Shown here: in pieces, positions 20,954 through 32,702 of the stretch
Layout: each line of letters starts with the position of its first letter
How positions within the stretch are numbered: position 1 is the first letter of the stretch
Assembly: GCA_032622095.1 (NCBI GenBank)
Contig: CP136063.1
Span: 143,609,950 to 143,673,949 of the forward strand
Origin: Siphonodentalium dalli
Lineage: Eukaryota; Mollusca; Scaphopoda; Gadilida; Siphonodentaliidae
DNA length: 64,000 bases
Direction of reading: 5' to 3'
Notes under the pieces: generated by a model
The model's input: only the letters and a program-made list of their open reading frames with translations
Databases searched by the model: none
Told to the model about the DNA's origin: nothing
Program-made: the position numbers and the translations under genes

Positions 20954-23274
20954 CAGTCCCCACTTAGCTGTCTCTATTGATTTTCTATTCCCATGTCAGA
21001 TCGTTCAGAATTTTTTTCCGGCGGAATGACGGTATGTGTCGTAGAGATCATTTCGATAATACTAGTGCTGGGACGAGCTAAGGCACGACATTGTGTCAGG
21101 TAGATTTGCAAAACAACGAGGCTTCTCGCACCCAGTGTTTCTGAAAGCAATAATTTGCATATTTAAAGCCACGCATGTTGAACCATTTACAGTATAGTAT
21201 TATAAGTATAAATGTACTGTTATATCATGGTTAGCGGGTGGAAAATATGCGATAATAGATACGGTGCAAAGAATGTCACGTCTGTGACTGAGGCGGCATG
21301 GTCTAGAAGTGACAGGCCTCGCTGAATTCGCGAATATGTATAATATATATAATCATATGTGTAAAGTGCAATTCCCAACTGGATTGGTCTGTTCATAATG
21401 CAAACATTCAAGACAGTCCGCTGATTGTACATGCATCGAATAAACGTTGTCCATAAAAGCAAAGTCCAAGGTAAAATTAGTCGGCATCTCTGTTTTAGAT
21501 TGGTTTTATTCTAGACCTTGTCTGTTCTAGCTTAAACGTGATTTTAGTAGGAATACATCTTTGTTTTACTGGAGTAGAGTTCGGTTGTTATAGAGATAAA
21601 CCAAGTTTCAGTTCAGTTAAACCCAGTCTGCTGATAAACTCAGGGTTAGTTCTAAAATCGGCATCAATCAAACCTGGTTTTGTTGACGGGACAACAATTC
21701 TTTTTGAAATCACAAATCTGTTTCGGTCACTTGCCGACATAGTTATATATCTTTCCAGTCTTCCCGAAATAATGTTATGCGAAAAACAGTCCCGATCGGA
21801 TTTTATTTTGGTCAAACTGTTTCGTTCAATTTGTATGGCATTGCTGTCTCCTTACATGTATGGAACTGTATCGATTGCATTGCGGCGGCGTTACACGGAC
21901 AATCGCTTCAGTCCGTGGTCGCTACCATGATATCACTGCGATTGTATATGCGTACGCATGTTTCATTCACGGCTGATCTTTATAGCTATATTTCGAGGAC
22001 TTATCGTACAAAGCACTCCGTCTTGCAGGAATCAACAACACAGATTTTGTGGATACTGGAGTATAATTTGTGAAGTGTAAATCAAACCTGTCCCTGCCAG
22101 AAACAAACATATAAATTTCTTCACACACATTTAAGCAAGCATATTGAAACAATGAACACTCAAATTGAGTCCAACCTTCCACCACTTTCTTTCGCCGTCT
22201 CGGATGGTTTCATATGACATATATCCACTAGCTCCATCGTATATGTTTAATCAGTATACACACATAAAAGGAAATGTTCCTGGAATATGACAGTTGTATC
22301 AATATATTCCACGTGCTTATGGTATTCCCATTATGGTCTGCCGAGTGACAGAGTCTTGTTCTACCACTGTTTTGTCCCGTCTCCAATAGTGTCCGATGCT
22401 TTAATGGAAGATATCTCCACTGTCCGTAGATGTACATTGTTGACTCATATACCAACATAAAGGCAATATGATTTTTCATTAATTTTGTATTCGTATATAA
22501 TGCTGCACGTCTGGCCACGATACATTATCAATTTCGTGAGTTTTGAAACCTTTCTTATGTCCTTTTAGTGTACTGTTGTGTCAGCGACCTGTGGTTATAA
22601 GCGCACGACTAACAATGATTGTCGTCTTACGCGGGTCAGGAAATTGTTGGTTTATTTTGGGTTTATCGTGGTCTCAGCCGTAGCCACGCCAACACGTGAA
22701 GAAATGACCACCCACTGAAAAACAACTGTCATAGTTATCCAGATGCACATATGACAAATCCGTGGCTATCGACATGCTATCGATAATCAATCCACCCGGG
22801 GCGTGTGGTAAGTTGCGATATAATGCGCTATGTACCCTATTAAACTGAACCACAATTGACACCTACACCAAATAGTATGTTTCAGGAAGAACCAGCTCCG
22901 CTGCGTGGCTGACATCGCATGGGGCGCCTAACCTGGCTTATGGCATACACTAATTGGATATAATTTAGATGCAGTAATGAGACTACCCTTACGGCAAATC
23001 CATGGAATTCAAGAGAAAGGCAATTTCTCGTTCCAAGAAAATACATTCGCAGCTAGAAATCGATGAATAAACTAACTGGATCTCTAGGTCAATCTCTCAA
23101 CATCTGTTATCTTAACCCTTTCTTTACCAAATACTTTTTAAGGAGTAGTTATGTTTTATAGCTACAACCCATGTGAGAACGGATGACTATTGTTAACTAA
23201 CCCACAATGTCATATCGCTGTTTCGTGAAATGCGTGTTATACTTCATACTTATTTTCGTATTCACTAGTCGGTA
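20954..23274. other. Long intergenic stretch, no feature recognised
   Basis: Multiple short open frames up to 130 codons (21538-21930) without recognisable domains. No inverted repeat or microsatellite stood out. Confidence 0.35.
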
Positions 23275-23480
23275 ACATTTTATCACTTTCCTCACTTCAA
23301 ATTACACTTTATGCATCCACATTCACAATATCACATATATTTGTGGGGAGATAATTTGCATATTTATCTAATTACTACCCAATTAACTATCGTTTTCGTC
23401 TTACTCGCAGTTATCCACACCGTTGTTACATTGTATGCACGTCATTCTGGGACGTTTCCAGTCTTCATGTTAAGCTATAA
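23275..23480 (+). repeat. Dispersed repeat shared with 43562-43770
   Basis: The two loci share TATCACTTTCCTCACTTC, AATTTGCATAT, CTAATTACTAC, TTATCCACACCG and TGTCATTCTGGGA in order and orientation. The second copy leads into an LTR-like promoter region, while here the similarity stops near 23480. It is possibly a decayed partial LTR. Confidence 0.6.
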
Positions 23481-24029
23481 GTAGCGTGATAGCATTGGTA
23501 ACTCCACGAAGACGCTAATAGCATTATCAAAACAAACTTGTAGTAATCTGGCAACATACACTCCTTATTATGTATATCGTTAGTTTATTTTCGATGAATA
23601 TTAATTCTCAGAAGACGTTTGCAACATCAGGCGAGAGGATCCACTAATCCAAGAGCATGCTGGGTTCTATTTGCACAATCGCGTACGAAAGGTTTGAAAC
23701 CCCAGATTTGTTCCACCCCAGGAACGTTTAAAGAAATCCGATTTCTTAAGTTCCGCATTCCTGGCGTTTAGGGGCCTGAGACCCCACAAAAACCCCAAAA
23801 ATGACTTCTATTTGCACTTTTGAGTACAAAGCTGATTTTTATATTAGTAGTGCTCCAGCAATCACTAATCCCATAATAGAAAGTCATAACCCGAGTTTTC
23901 AAAAATGACGACGAAAATGACAATCGGAAGTCAACAATTGAAGTGCTTTTTTAATTTCTAACTTTTTAACTTTTTAAACTAAATCTTCAAATATCGAATA
24001 AATATAAAGCCAATAAGTAGTGGTATATA

Positions 24030-25870
24030 TGCCATCATACAAGTTTCCAAAGCCACCAGCTAGTTTCAGAATACATCAAATGAGTGTCCCAAACCACCTA
24101 ACGAGTGTACCAAACAATATACTGAGTCACCTACCTAGTATCCAAAACCAATCTATGAGTATCCCAATCCATATCATATGTTTGGTGCCCCAAATTCAAA
24201 TATTGTCTCGAGTAAACATGATAAATAATCCACCCGACGAGTTTCCCAAAGCACCAATAGTGCCCCAAACCATATTCAACTGGTTCCCAACCCACATAGA
24301 TGGTCCCCCGAGCCATGTATCTGGTGTCAAAGCCCACACAATGAGTGTCACAAGCCATCTAAATTACCCCGATTATTGTCGTAACCATGCAACGGTTGAT
24401 CCAAACCACAGCCCATGGTAGTGTCCCAAACAATTCAAATGACGTTCCAAACTACACAGGTTTTGTCCCAAACTACCAAAAATGAGTGTCCCTAAACATC
24501 CAACGAGTGATCCAAATCATACGAATGGGTCAATCCATCCAATGATTGCTCCACCATCAAATGAGTGTCCCAAACAATCCAGCGAGTATTCGAAAGGAAA
24601 AGAGTGTCCCATATGCACCAAAAACTAGTGTCCCAGGCCATTCGAGGAGAGTCCTGTCATACAACAGGTGTCCCAAACCACCAACTTTCGTCTCAATCCA
24701 TCCAACGGCCCAATCAGTGAACCAGTCGACAAATGGGCGTCTCATTCCACCATTCGTGTGACCCATATGCACATCTAGTGTCCAAAACCACCCAATTGGT
24801 GTCTCAAACTTTCCAATGGGTGGCACAAACAATTAAGTAGTGCCCATACCATATGCACCTGATTCCCGACCTGCACAGATAGCCCTCCAAACCATGCATC
24901 TGGTGTCCTAACCCACACAATGAGTATCACAAGCCATCCAATGAGTGTCTCAATTCACCCGACCAGTGTCGCAACCCTGCAACGATTGTTCCAAACCACA
25001 GTGCATGGTAGTGCCCCAAACAATGCAACTGGTGTTCGTAACCACATAGGTTTGACCCAAACCACACAGGGTTTGTTCCAAACTACCAAAATGAGCATCT
25101 CTAACCATCGAACGAGTGCTCCAAATTTTACGAGTGCGTCAATCCATCCAATGATTGCCACAAACCACACAATGAGTGTCCCAAACCATCCAGCGAGTGT
25201 TCGAAAGGAAAAGAGTGTCTAATATGCACCAATACCTCACAAACAGAGCCCCACGTCATCCGGGGAGAGTCCTATGTCATATAACAGGTGTCTCAAACCA
25301 CCAAAAGTTGTCTCAATCCATTCAATGGCCCAATCATTGAACAACTCGACAGGTTAGTGTCCCATTCAACCACATATGTGTCACATAGACACGTCGAGTG
25401 TCCAAAACAACCCAACTGGTGTCTCTAACATGCAATGGGTGTCACAAACCACCCAGCGAGTGACCCAAACCATAAAACTAGTATCACAAACCAGCCATTG
25501 AGTTCCCAATCCATCCAAATGGTGTCACAATCCATCTACTAACTTGCATCTCAATACATCCAAACAAGTGTACAAAACCCTCCACCGAGTATTTAACCCT
25601 TTCATGATGGATGATGTGCTGATACAGTATTAATGATTCTGTGCCATGCATTCTCCCATATATGCGAGTCTCCCATAGGGAGTCTTGAATATGTTATGAG
25701 AATTCCGTGGCTCACATGGCCAAGGTAAGTATTGTTAGGCCATTGCATTTTCTTATATATGCGATGCGGCCTATGGCACAGGATTTTCGCAAAATTTCAA
25801 GAAGCTACAGTCATTAAAGGGTTAAGACCATCAAATGAGTGTTCCAAACCATTCAATGGGTTTACAAACC
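24030..25870 (+). repeat. Degenerate minisatellite, GAGTGTCCCAAACCATCCAA-like
   Basis: Dozens of 20-24-bp units approximating GAGTGTCCCAAACCATCCAA. A higher-order period of roughly 0.6 kb is visible: the segment from CCATGTATCTGGTGT at 24314 recurs at 24895, and GTTCGAAAGGAAAAGAGTGT recurs at about 24590 and 25200. Open frames over this stretch are a consequence of the repeat. Confidence 0.8.
25597..25821 (+). mobile_element. piggyBac-type MITE, family 2, copy 2
   Basis: TTAA at 25593-25596 and 25822-25825. The left end is CCCTTTCATGATGG and the right end is the complement of CCCTTTAATGACTG. The 225-bp body matches 4401-4654 throughout (AGGTAAGTATTGTTAGGCCAT and others). It interrupts the minisatellite, so it is younger than that array. 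Confidence 0.8.
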
Positions 25871-26310
25871 AAGAGACACTCGCTGGGTTGTTTGAGATAT
25901 TCGATGGATGATTTTGTATAATAGTTGGGACAATCATTCGATGGTGTGGGACATTCTGCATGGGGTGGTATTAGACACCAGGCGGATGTTCAGAGACACT
26001 CTTGGTCCTGGTGGTTTGAGGCAATCGTCATGTTTCATGGGACGGCCATTGGATGGGTATGAACACTCATTGATTGGTTTTATTGGACACACATGGGATG
26101 GTGTGGGGTTCTCAATTGATGGTTTGAGATGCTCGTTGTGAGGTTTGGGACACCACGTGCATGATTTGGGACATTATCTGGATGATATATGTTGTCAATT
26201 GGATGGTTTGGATTACTCATTAGGGCGTGTTTGGACACCATTTGGATGGTTTGCGACACTAGTTGGATATGTTTGGATACAAGTTTGGTGGCTTTTGACA
26301 CTCGGCATAT
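25871..26310 (-). repeat. Inverted segment of the same minisatellite
   Basis: Here the unit reads TGGATGGTTTGGGACACTC, the reverse complement of the array to the left. The switch in orientation occurs near 25870 (CCAAGAGACACTCGC). The arm is about 0.44 kb against about 1.6 kb for the left arm. Confidence 0.75.
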
Positions 26311-27655
26311 AGGACTGTTGGTTATAAATTATATGAGAAGATTTAGTTACAATTTAAATCAATGAAAATATAATTTTTTTATTTTCGATGCCATGGAAAC
26401 AGTTTGGTGAACTTTAGCCAAACTTGCCCAATTTTACTGCTGCCGGTCGCCTTTTTGTCACTATTTTCGATATTGACGCCCTCGTTTCTGCTAAAATGGG
26501 CATTAATTATTTACATCTGCCATCTTATTGGTATTCAATATTCAGTACACTGGTGAGTTCAATTCCCTTCTGGGCATTACAATAGTAATTTATTTTCTTC
26601 GAAATTGTGTTTTAAATCTATTTTAATTTGATGGACACTGAAGGGCCAAATCCTCGTGATATGGCTCATTATTATCATATATCGATTTAGCATGGTATAT
26701 ATTTTTTCTAATCAAATGGAAATTATCTGGCAAAATGTAGCGAAATTTGCACAATTTGACCACTTCCGGACACCATTTTGTCCGCTATTTTGGATTTTGT
26801 AATGACAACAATAATAAGTTATTAATATTTCCACAAGGAATGAAATATCTAACAATAAAGCCATACACGTAAATAGGACTTTTTAAAAAAAGAAATCTAG
26901 AAAATTTCCCCCAAAGCGGATTTTGAAAATGTTGTTCCCCCGATTCTGCCCGAAAAAATGACAAAAAACAATTACATATTGTATATTTCCCTTTGTTTTA
27001 TCGCTTATATGAGAATATGAAATGACAGGTGTTACTGCATCATTGATTCTGACCAAGAATCATGCAGAGCTTAGCTACATGGCTTCTACAACGAAATTCC
27101 GATAAACTTGCCAGGTAAATTTGACAGCGTCTGAACGTACGGGGTCCATAACATTTTATTATTTCATAATTTTCTACACCATTTTTAATGAATTCGCCGG
27201 GTGATTTCGTTTTTTTCACCATTTGGTCTGTGAACAATGATGATAGTGGAGATAGTATTAAGAAAAAATATCATCTGTGCGTACGGCAGTGCAAATAAAA
27301 AAAAACATTCGGGTTTTGGTTGGGTACTTAATTCAAACCCACCATCTCCTTAACACATTCCCAGAACATAAAATTAACCACCCCAATAATACTTACTCCT
27401 ATATAATTAAGTATTATTGTGGTAGGGTCAATTTAAAAAAAAAAAACCCATTCTGAAATGAAAACGCCAGGGAATTTTGTTTAAGAAATTGTGTATTATT
27501 GATCAGTGATGACTAGAGCACTATTAATATGAAAATCAGCTTTGTACTTGCAAGTGCAAATAGAAGTCATTTTTGTGGTTTTGGGGGTTCTTTCAAACCC
27601 TGCCTTCTGAAATGAAAACGCCAGGAATTTTCGTTTCAGAAATTGTGTATTGTTG
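26311..27655. repeat. Right interior of the foldback-like element
   Basis: AT-rich segment without a gene. A weak internal duplication (GCCAAACTTGCCCAATTTTA.. near 26418, GCGAAATTTGCACAATTTGA near 26738) is visible. From 27453 to 27600 there is a first copy of the terminal-repeat segment (GAAAACGCCAGG .. AGTGCAAATAGAAGTCATTTTTG), repeated in the right arm. Confidence 0.5.
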
Positions 27656-27963
27656 ATCAGTAATTGCTGGAGCACTATTAATACAAAAATCTGCTTTGTA
27701 CTCAAAAGTGCAAATAGAAGTCATTTTTGGGGTTTTTGTGGGGTCTCTGGTCCCTAAACGCCAGGAATGCGGAACTTAAGAAATCCGATTTCTTTGAACG
27801 TTCCTGTGGTGTAACAAATCTGGGGATTCAAACCTTTCGTACGCGATTGTGCAAATAGAACACAGCAGGCTCCCGGACTACTAGACAATCACCGAACTAA
27901 GTAAATTAGCTTCTAATGTCGAATTTTACATTTTACATTGGAAAGATATATATATATATATAA

Positions 27964-29765
27964 TATTTTATGAATCTGATGTGAGCATTGTCAACGCGTC
28001 AACTTGACGGTCGGTTGTGTGACACATAATGTCGTCTTTCGCCCAATCGGAAGCGTCAATCCACAATTATTGGTTGGCGTCTTTCAAAGTTAAACGTTTC
28101 TCTTCAAGCATCGTGTCAAACTTTGCTTTCTCAAATACCAGCCTCAGTTTCAGAGAGTCAAAAACATTTAATTTTGGCGTTGATTTGGAATAAGACTCAA
28201 CTTGCGTAAATGTTTTGTTGGAGCAACTGGCTGAACTTGAGGTGATTGATTTGGAGCAACTGTCTCAATTTCAGTAGATGTATCCATGACTTGTGATAAA
28301 GGTACTGGAGCCCATGCAATATCGGTCTCGTCAACTTGAGTTGCCAGTGATACACTGGTGACATTGGTGCTGCCATCAAGTATGTGACACGTGAAATTGA
28401 TGGTCGAGTACCAATAAGTCTTAGCTTCTATATTTTGATAACTGTTTTCAGCCTTACATCTTTGAATATTGAATTCATAGTTCCACATGAGACACGAACG
28501 ATCCATTACAGTATGTGAAACTTAACAGTTTGAACATTGTTTTGGTTTCGTACATTCCTTATGATCCTCACCAGAAATAACGGAAGATCAACACGTGCAT
28601 ATATGATTTCGTTACTTTTACACTTGTCTTGTTCGTCAAATTCCCCTGCCATTTAAAACATCACAATTGGTTTGGAACATATGTAGTTAAATCTATATTC
28701 ATATTTCCAATATTCAAGTCATTGATCGAATGTTGTTCGATTCAATTGAAAGTCTAAATAGAACTGTTCGAAGGATTTTCACCCACCAACTGTTTTAGAA
28801 AATTTACAGTGCTATGTAACTCCCTGTAAAATCCACGTGGTGCCAACTCCGACGATATCTCCGATTCAGAAGAATTAGCTAAATCGCGGATTCTCAACAC
28901 AGCTGAACTACTTCGTAATGTCCTGTGAGTTACAACCATCGGTACATGGTGTTTGTGCAATTGATGTTAACTGTAGAAAATTGACATATTGAACTTTCCT
29001 TAAACATTCAATCAGGAGAGAGCCGCTTATTGTCCCAATCCTGATTGGTTTGGCAGATTATTTCGATTGTCCAGCCACACCATGAAGGTTTTATCACTGA
29101 TCAAAGCCAAGAACTAAATTCTGAGGATATACCTCGGTACAATCGGAATTTAGTGAATCATCACTACTACGACCATTACGTTGTTTTGGTTTGAATTGCC
29201 CTACGAAAGGCGAATAATCGACAACTAACCCAGCAGCTATGTCGGACTATACCATTCCAATTATGGTCGGACCAAAGATTGGTACATAGTCACCGTTTAA
29301 CTCTCTCGGTACTTCCTCACAGTGAGACTTGTGTGAACAGTACTAGACTTAAACATAACAGTCATCAAGACCAAATTCAAAAAGGCATGACACGAGAGAA
29401 AAACATACACGAAAAACAGAAAACGCCACTGCAGACATCAGGAAAATAATACAATGGCTTACATAAATTTGATCTGAAGCACTGTCACGGTCACTAAAAC
29501 ATTTGTTTAACCGGTTCAACTCAACCACCCGTCTAGGAAAAATGTAGGACCAAAGCCGTATCCATGGATCGATGCGTCACGTGATGCGGCTACACTAATA
29601 TCACCAGGACTCAAACACCACACACCCGGGATGCACCCCACCACAACAAACAGGGTACCACATTAATGGATTCTTACGCCTCACAGTGGGCGGCAGACAT
29701 ATTCTGCCCTGTGATGAAGTGGCTAGATGTGTCGACTAAAGATCGGTGTTCCACTCTTAGCATTT
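27964..29765 (-). mobile_element. Retroelement 5' part with ORF1, copy 1 (no RT seen)
   Basis: Runs parallel to 30770-32702 over its whole length: ORF1 C-terminal part, zinc-knuckle region, ORF1 N-terminal region and a long 5' leader (GACCAAAGATTGG, CACTGATCAAAGCC, CGGGATGCACCCCA and GACTAAAGATCGG). Both copies stop near the same 3' point (ATGAATCTGATGTGAGC). No reverse transcriptase was recognised in either. An (AT)n tract borders the 3' end. Confidence 0.65.
28168..28960 (-). pseudogene. Decayed LINE ORF1 (gag-like), copy 1
   Basis: Pieces of a Jockey-like LINE ORF1, a nucleic-acid-binding protein that coats the element's RNA. In minus-strand order: SSAVLRIRDLANSSESEI with ELAPRGF (28754-28960), then a damaged knuckle region, then MDRSCLMWNYEFNIQRCK (28450-28506), which follows the third CCHC knuckle in such proteins, and a Gln/Pro/Val-rich C-terminal tail. 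Stops and frameshifts separate the pieces, and it is more decayed than copy 2. Confidence 0.65.
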
Positions 29766-30769
29766 CATCACATATAGCTGAACAGCGGTAGAACCAATGC
29801 GTAAAATATCAGTAAACACACGTGCCGTTTCTTTCCACGATGGAAACGGACGGTGGGAATTTTTTGCAGCCGCGGAAGAAATACCTATTATTCGCCCACT
29901 TTTGTCGGTGTTATTTAGTTTTCGTCAATGGACACACATTTCAATACCATGGATTTGGCATTGTTTGAATTTTGAGTTTGTTTGAATCCGCCTTCAATAT
30001 TCCGTTCGCTGTATAGAGCAGGATGGCAACTAGCGAACCGACACCCGCTATATCAACATGCACGTGCCAGTAGACCGCGTGCATTGCAAGGTTTGAACCA
30101 CAAATATCGATGTTGGAGCATATAATGCAGATTTTGAAGTGAACCGACTCTTGACAATTACTTGTGCATTATAAAACTTCCCCAAATGACCGTTGATTAT
30201 GACTGACAATTACCGGTACCGGATGCTTATGTTGTATTTTTATGTGTGCCCAAAGGTGAAGATTCGACATGTTTTTCCTCTCATCGTGAAACAAATACCA
30301 TTTCGCTTCGCTTCGCTCCGCAGGCTATACCGCTCTTTATCATCGGGGACTAAAGAGGGATATACCGGTATTTAGTGTGTCAGGTTTGTTTGTTTGGTTA
30401 AGAGTTTACGTCGTTTTAGTCGTTAGGCCACATCACGACTGAGATAAACTGAATCAGAATAAAGCGAAGCAACTGTATATAGACGTAACCGGTGAATTGG
30501 ACTAAAGTGAAACTAAATATAAATATATACAAATAAAAACACCCACATCAGAGCGAGAGTGCTTGATTGGGGTCAGAACCATTAAGAAACTGACCGCTGT
30601 ACAAACACATATAAAACAGAATAAAAAAAGAACAGCAATGCTGCTTTGAGAACAGCCAAGATATAAAACCTGCATGAAATATAATCAACGAATATAAATA
30701 ATTTAATTAAGACCAGTCCACACTGAAATATGTGAAGTAGTCGTCAAAGTCGACTTTTGAACAACTCAT
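29766..30769. other. Spacer between the two ORF1 elements
   Basis: No gene recognised. At 30316-30372 it holds two CTAAAGAG..ATACC-type palindromic motifs related to those at the 5' tip of copy 2, which suggests they belong to the 5' leader of this family or to a deleted third copy. Confidence 0.4.
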
Positions 30770-30930
30770 AAGATATTTATAATATCTAATGAATCTGGTG
30801 TGAGCCTGAAACAATTCTTCAAGTTGACATTCAGACTGGTGGTAGGCTATGCAGGTGACGTGTCACAGACCTGCTAGCCTGCACCCATGTGAAATACATG
30901 GATCCACTTTTTTTCCTCAAAGTTGATTGC

Positions 30931-32021
30931 TTATCTTTGAGCATCGTTTAAAACTTTCAAAGATCGACCTGTTTTTCTGAGAGTCGAAGCTTTGACAAAT
31001 TTTGGGGATTTCTGTTTTGGAACAATGGAATAAATTTCCTTAGTTGGTTTCGGAACAAACGTAAAAACTGTAGTAGCTCTATCCATTGCATGTGAGACAG
31101 GTTCAGGAGCAGGAATACTATCATTTTCTTGCACTTGTGTTGCTATCGATATGTTACCGAGTTTTGTTTGACTCTCTGTCTGAGTGCAGCATCAACATAC
31201 TTTTTCTTAGAAACGGCAGCCGAGTATGTGACTTGAGAAATTGATGGTCTGGTGCCAACTAATTTCTTAGCATCCATATATGATAAATGTTTCTCAGCTT
31301 TACATCTTTGTATCTTGAATTCATAGTCCCATATGGGACATGAGCGATCCATTGCAGCATGTGAACCTTGACAGTTCGAACATTTTATTATGATTTGTAC
31401 AATCCTTATGATCAAGATCAGAAAAAGAACAGCGTGCACAAATGGTTTCTTTACTTTTGCAATGTTCTTGGCCATGGTCATAGCCTTGGCATTTAAAACA
31501 TCGTAATGGATTTGAAACATAAGTACTTATATCTACCTTCATGTACACAACCTTCAATGTCGGTGGATGTTCGCAACGATTGAAAGTCAGAAGATAACTT
31601 TTCAGAGGAAATCGTTCAACTTCAACATTTTTTGTAAATTGACGGACTTCAGTAACTCCATGTGGTGCCAACTCCGCCAATATTTCTGATTCCGAAGAAT
31701 CAGCTATATCGCTTGTTCGCAACACAGCTCTGCTACTATTCAATGTCTTGTGAACAGTAACCAACACTGGTGTTTGTGCAATAGTTGTTAATTGCAGCAG
31801 AGCATCAGATTGAACTTTCCTTGAACATTCAATCAAGAGAGCGCCACTTATTTGCCCAGTCCTGATTGGTTTAACTGCCCAGCACTGCTTTGTAGTGCTT
31901 TGTCAATGACATTTGGGTCAAAGCCAAGAACCAAGTACTGAGGGAATACCACAGCATCATTGAAACTTGGCGAGTCGTCATTCTTACGAGCAAGACGTTG
32001 TTTTTTTGTTTGAGTTGCCAT
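30931..32021 (-). pseudogene. LINE ORF1 (gag-like) with three zinc knuckles, copy 2
   Basis: Starts MATQTKKQRLARKNDD at 32021. A frameshift near 31870 joins it to a second frame containing ELAPHGVTEVRQFTK, an RRM-like region, then PLRCFKCQGYDHGQEHC (CX2CX4HX4C) and a second knuckle ending DHKDC. A further shift near 31390 gives the third knuckle, CSNCQGSHAAMDRSC (CX2CX3HX6C), followed by EFKIQRCKAEKHLSY and SYAAV-like sequence. The spacing and this order are typical of Jockey-clade ORF1. The tail (to 30931) is Lys/Pro-rich. At least two frameshifts make it non-functional. Confidence 0.75.
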
Positions 32022-32593
32022 ACAAAAGGCAAAAATATCGACAACTAGCCCAGCAGCCCCCATGGTCGGGCCAAAGACTGGCACATAGCTGAAGCGGTGA
32101 CTCGTTTAGCCACTGCATATATCAGCCTCTCGGTTCCTCTCCACAGTGATACAGGCGTGAACAATACACGAGTCAACACTCAACAATCATCAGACTGAAC
32201 ACAAGAGACAGGAGAGAAAAGAACAGAAACATCATACATGAAAAACAGAAAACAATACTTCAAACATCAGACGAGCAATACAACATAGAACAAAAATTGA
32301 ATATGAAACACTGTAGAGAGGCGTGACTAGCCGATTGATTGCACCGGGTCAACTCAACCACCCGTCTTGAAGAGATGTAGGACCAAATATAACCATGAGC
32401 TAAGTCGTATCCGCAGGTTGATGCCTCACGTGTTACGACCGCCCAGGTACCCCCAGGACTCCTACACCACACCTCACGGGATGCACTCCACGGCAAACAG
32501 GGTGCCACATTAGGGGATTTTTACCCCTCGCAGTGGGGCTGTAGGCCTATTCTACCCCGGACCCAAACGGGGGGAGTGTGTCAGGCATATCTG

Positions 32594-32702
32594 ACTAAAG
32601 AGCAGTATGCCGTTCTTTAGCTTTTTACGCTTGAATCACTAAAGAGCGTTATACCGCTCTCTATAGTGATGGTCGCTAAAGAATGGTATACCACTCTTTA
32701 GC
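32594..32702. promoter_or_regulatory. Three palindromic CTAAAGAG motifs
   Basis: Three consecutive imperfect palindromes of about 27 bp, each CTAAAGA..(GGTATACC)..TCTTTAG: 32594-32620, 32639-32668 and 32674-32702. The last has 13-bp arms with one mismatch. They lie at the 5' tip of the ORF1 retroelement, where LINE promoters or 5' repeats are normally found. A role as protein-binding sites or RNA hairpins is inference. Confidence 0.6.

Larger units (their letters stand above)
23653..27872. mobile_element. Foldback-like element with inverted minisatellite core
   Basis: Terminal inverted repeats of ~215 bp: left 23653-23868 (GTTCTATTTGCACAATCGCG, TTTGTTCCACC, AAGAAATCCGATTTCTTAAG, CTGGCGTTTAGGG) and right 27656-27872 as its reverse complement. 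Between them are a degenerate ~22-bp minisatellite in plus orientation (24030-25870), the same minisatellite in minus orientation (25871-26310), a low-complexity segment and an extra partial copy of the right terminal repeat (27480-27600). No transposase was recognised. No clear target duplication was found. A MITE has inserted at 25597-25821. Confidence 0.65.
30770..32702 (-). mobile_element. Retroelement 5' part with ORF1, copy 2 (no RT seen)
   Basis: Minus-strand order: palindromic CTAAAGAG motifs (32594-32702), GC-rich leader (CACGGGATGCACTCCACGG region), AT-rich leader, ORF1 from the ATG at 32019-32021, then a 3' end at ATGAATCTGGTGTGAGCC near 30790. Copy 1 ends at the equivalent point. 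A further leader fragment lies at 54427-54495. That both copies lack RT and share both ends suggests a gag-only non-autonomous retroelement (comparable in concept to HAL1), though a segmental duplication of one truncated copy is also possible. Confidence 0.65.

Noticed and set aside
21538-21930. 130-codon open frame as a gene
   Set aside because: No domain, no supporting signals, and overlapping antisense frames. The composition is not clearly coding.
24020-26301. Open frames of 70-133 codons in the minisatellite
   Set aside because: Translation only reflects the GAGTGTCCCAAACC repeat, and frames appear on both strands over the same bases.
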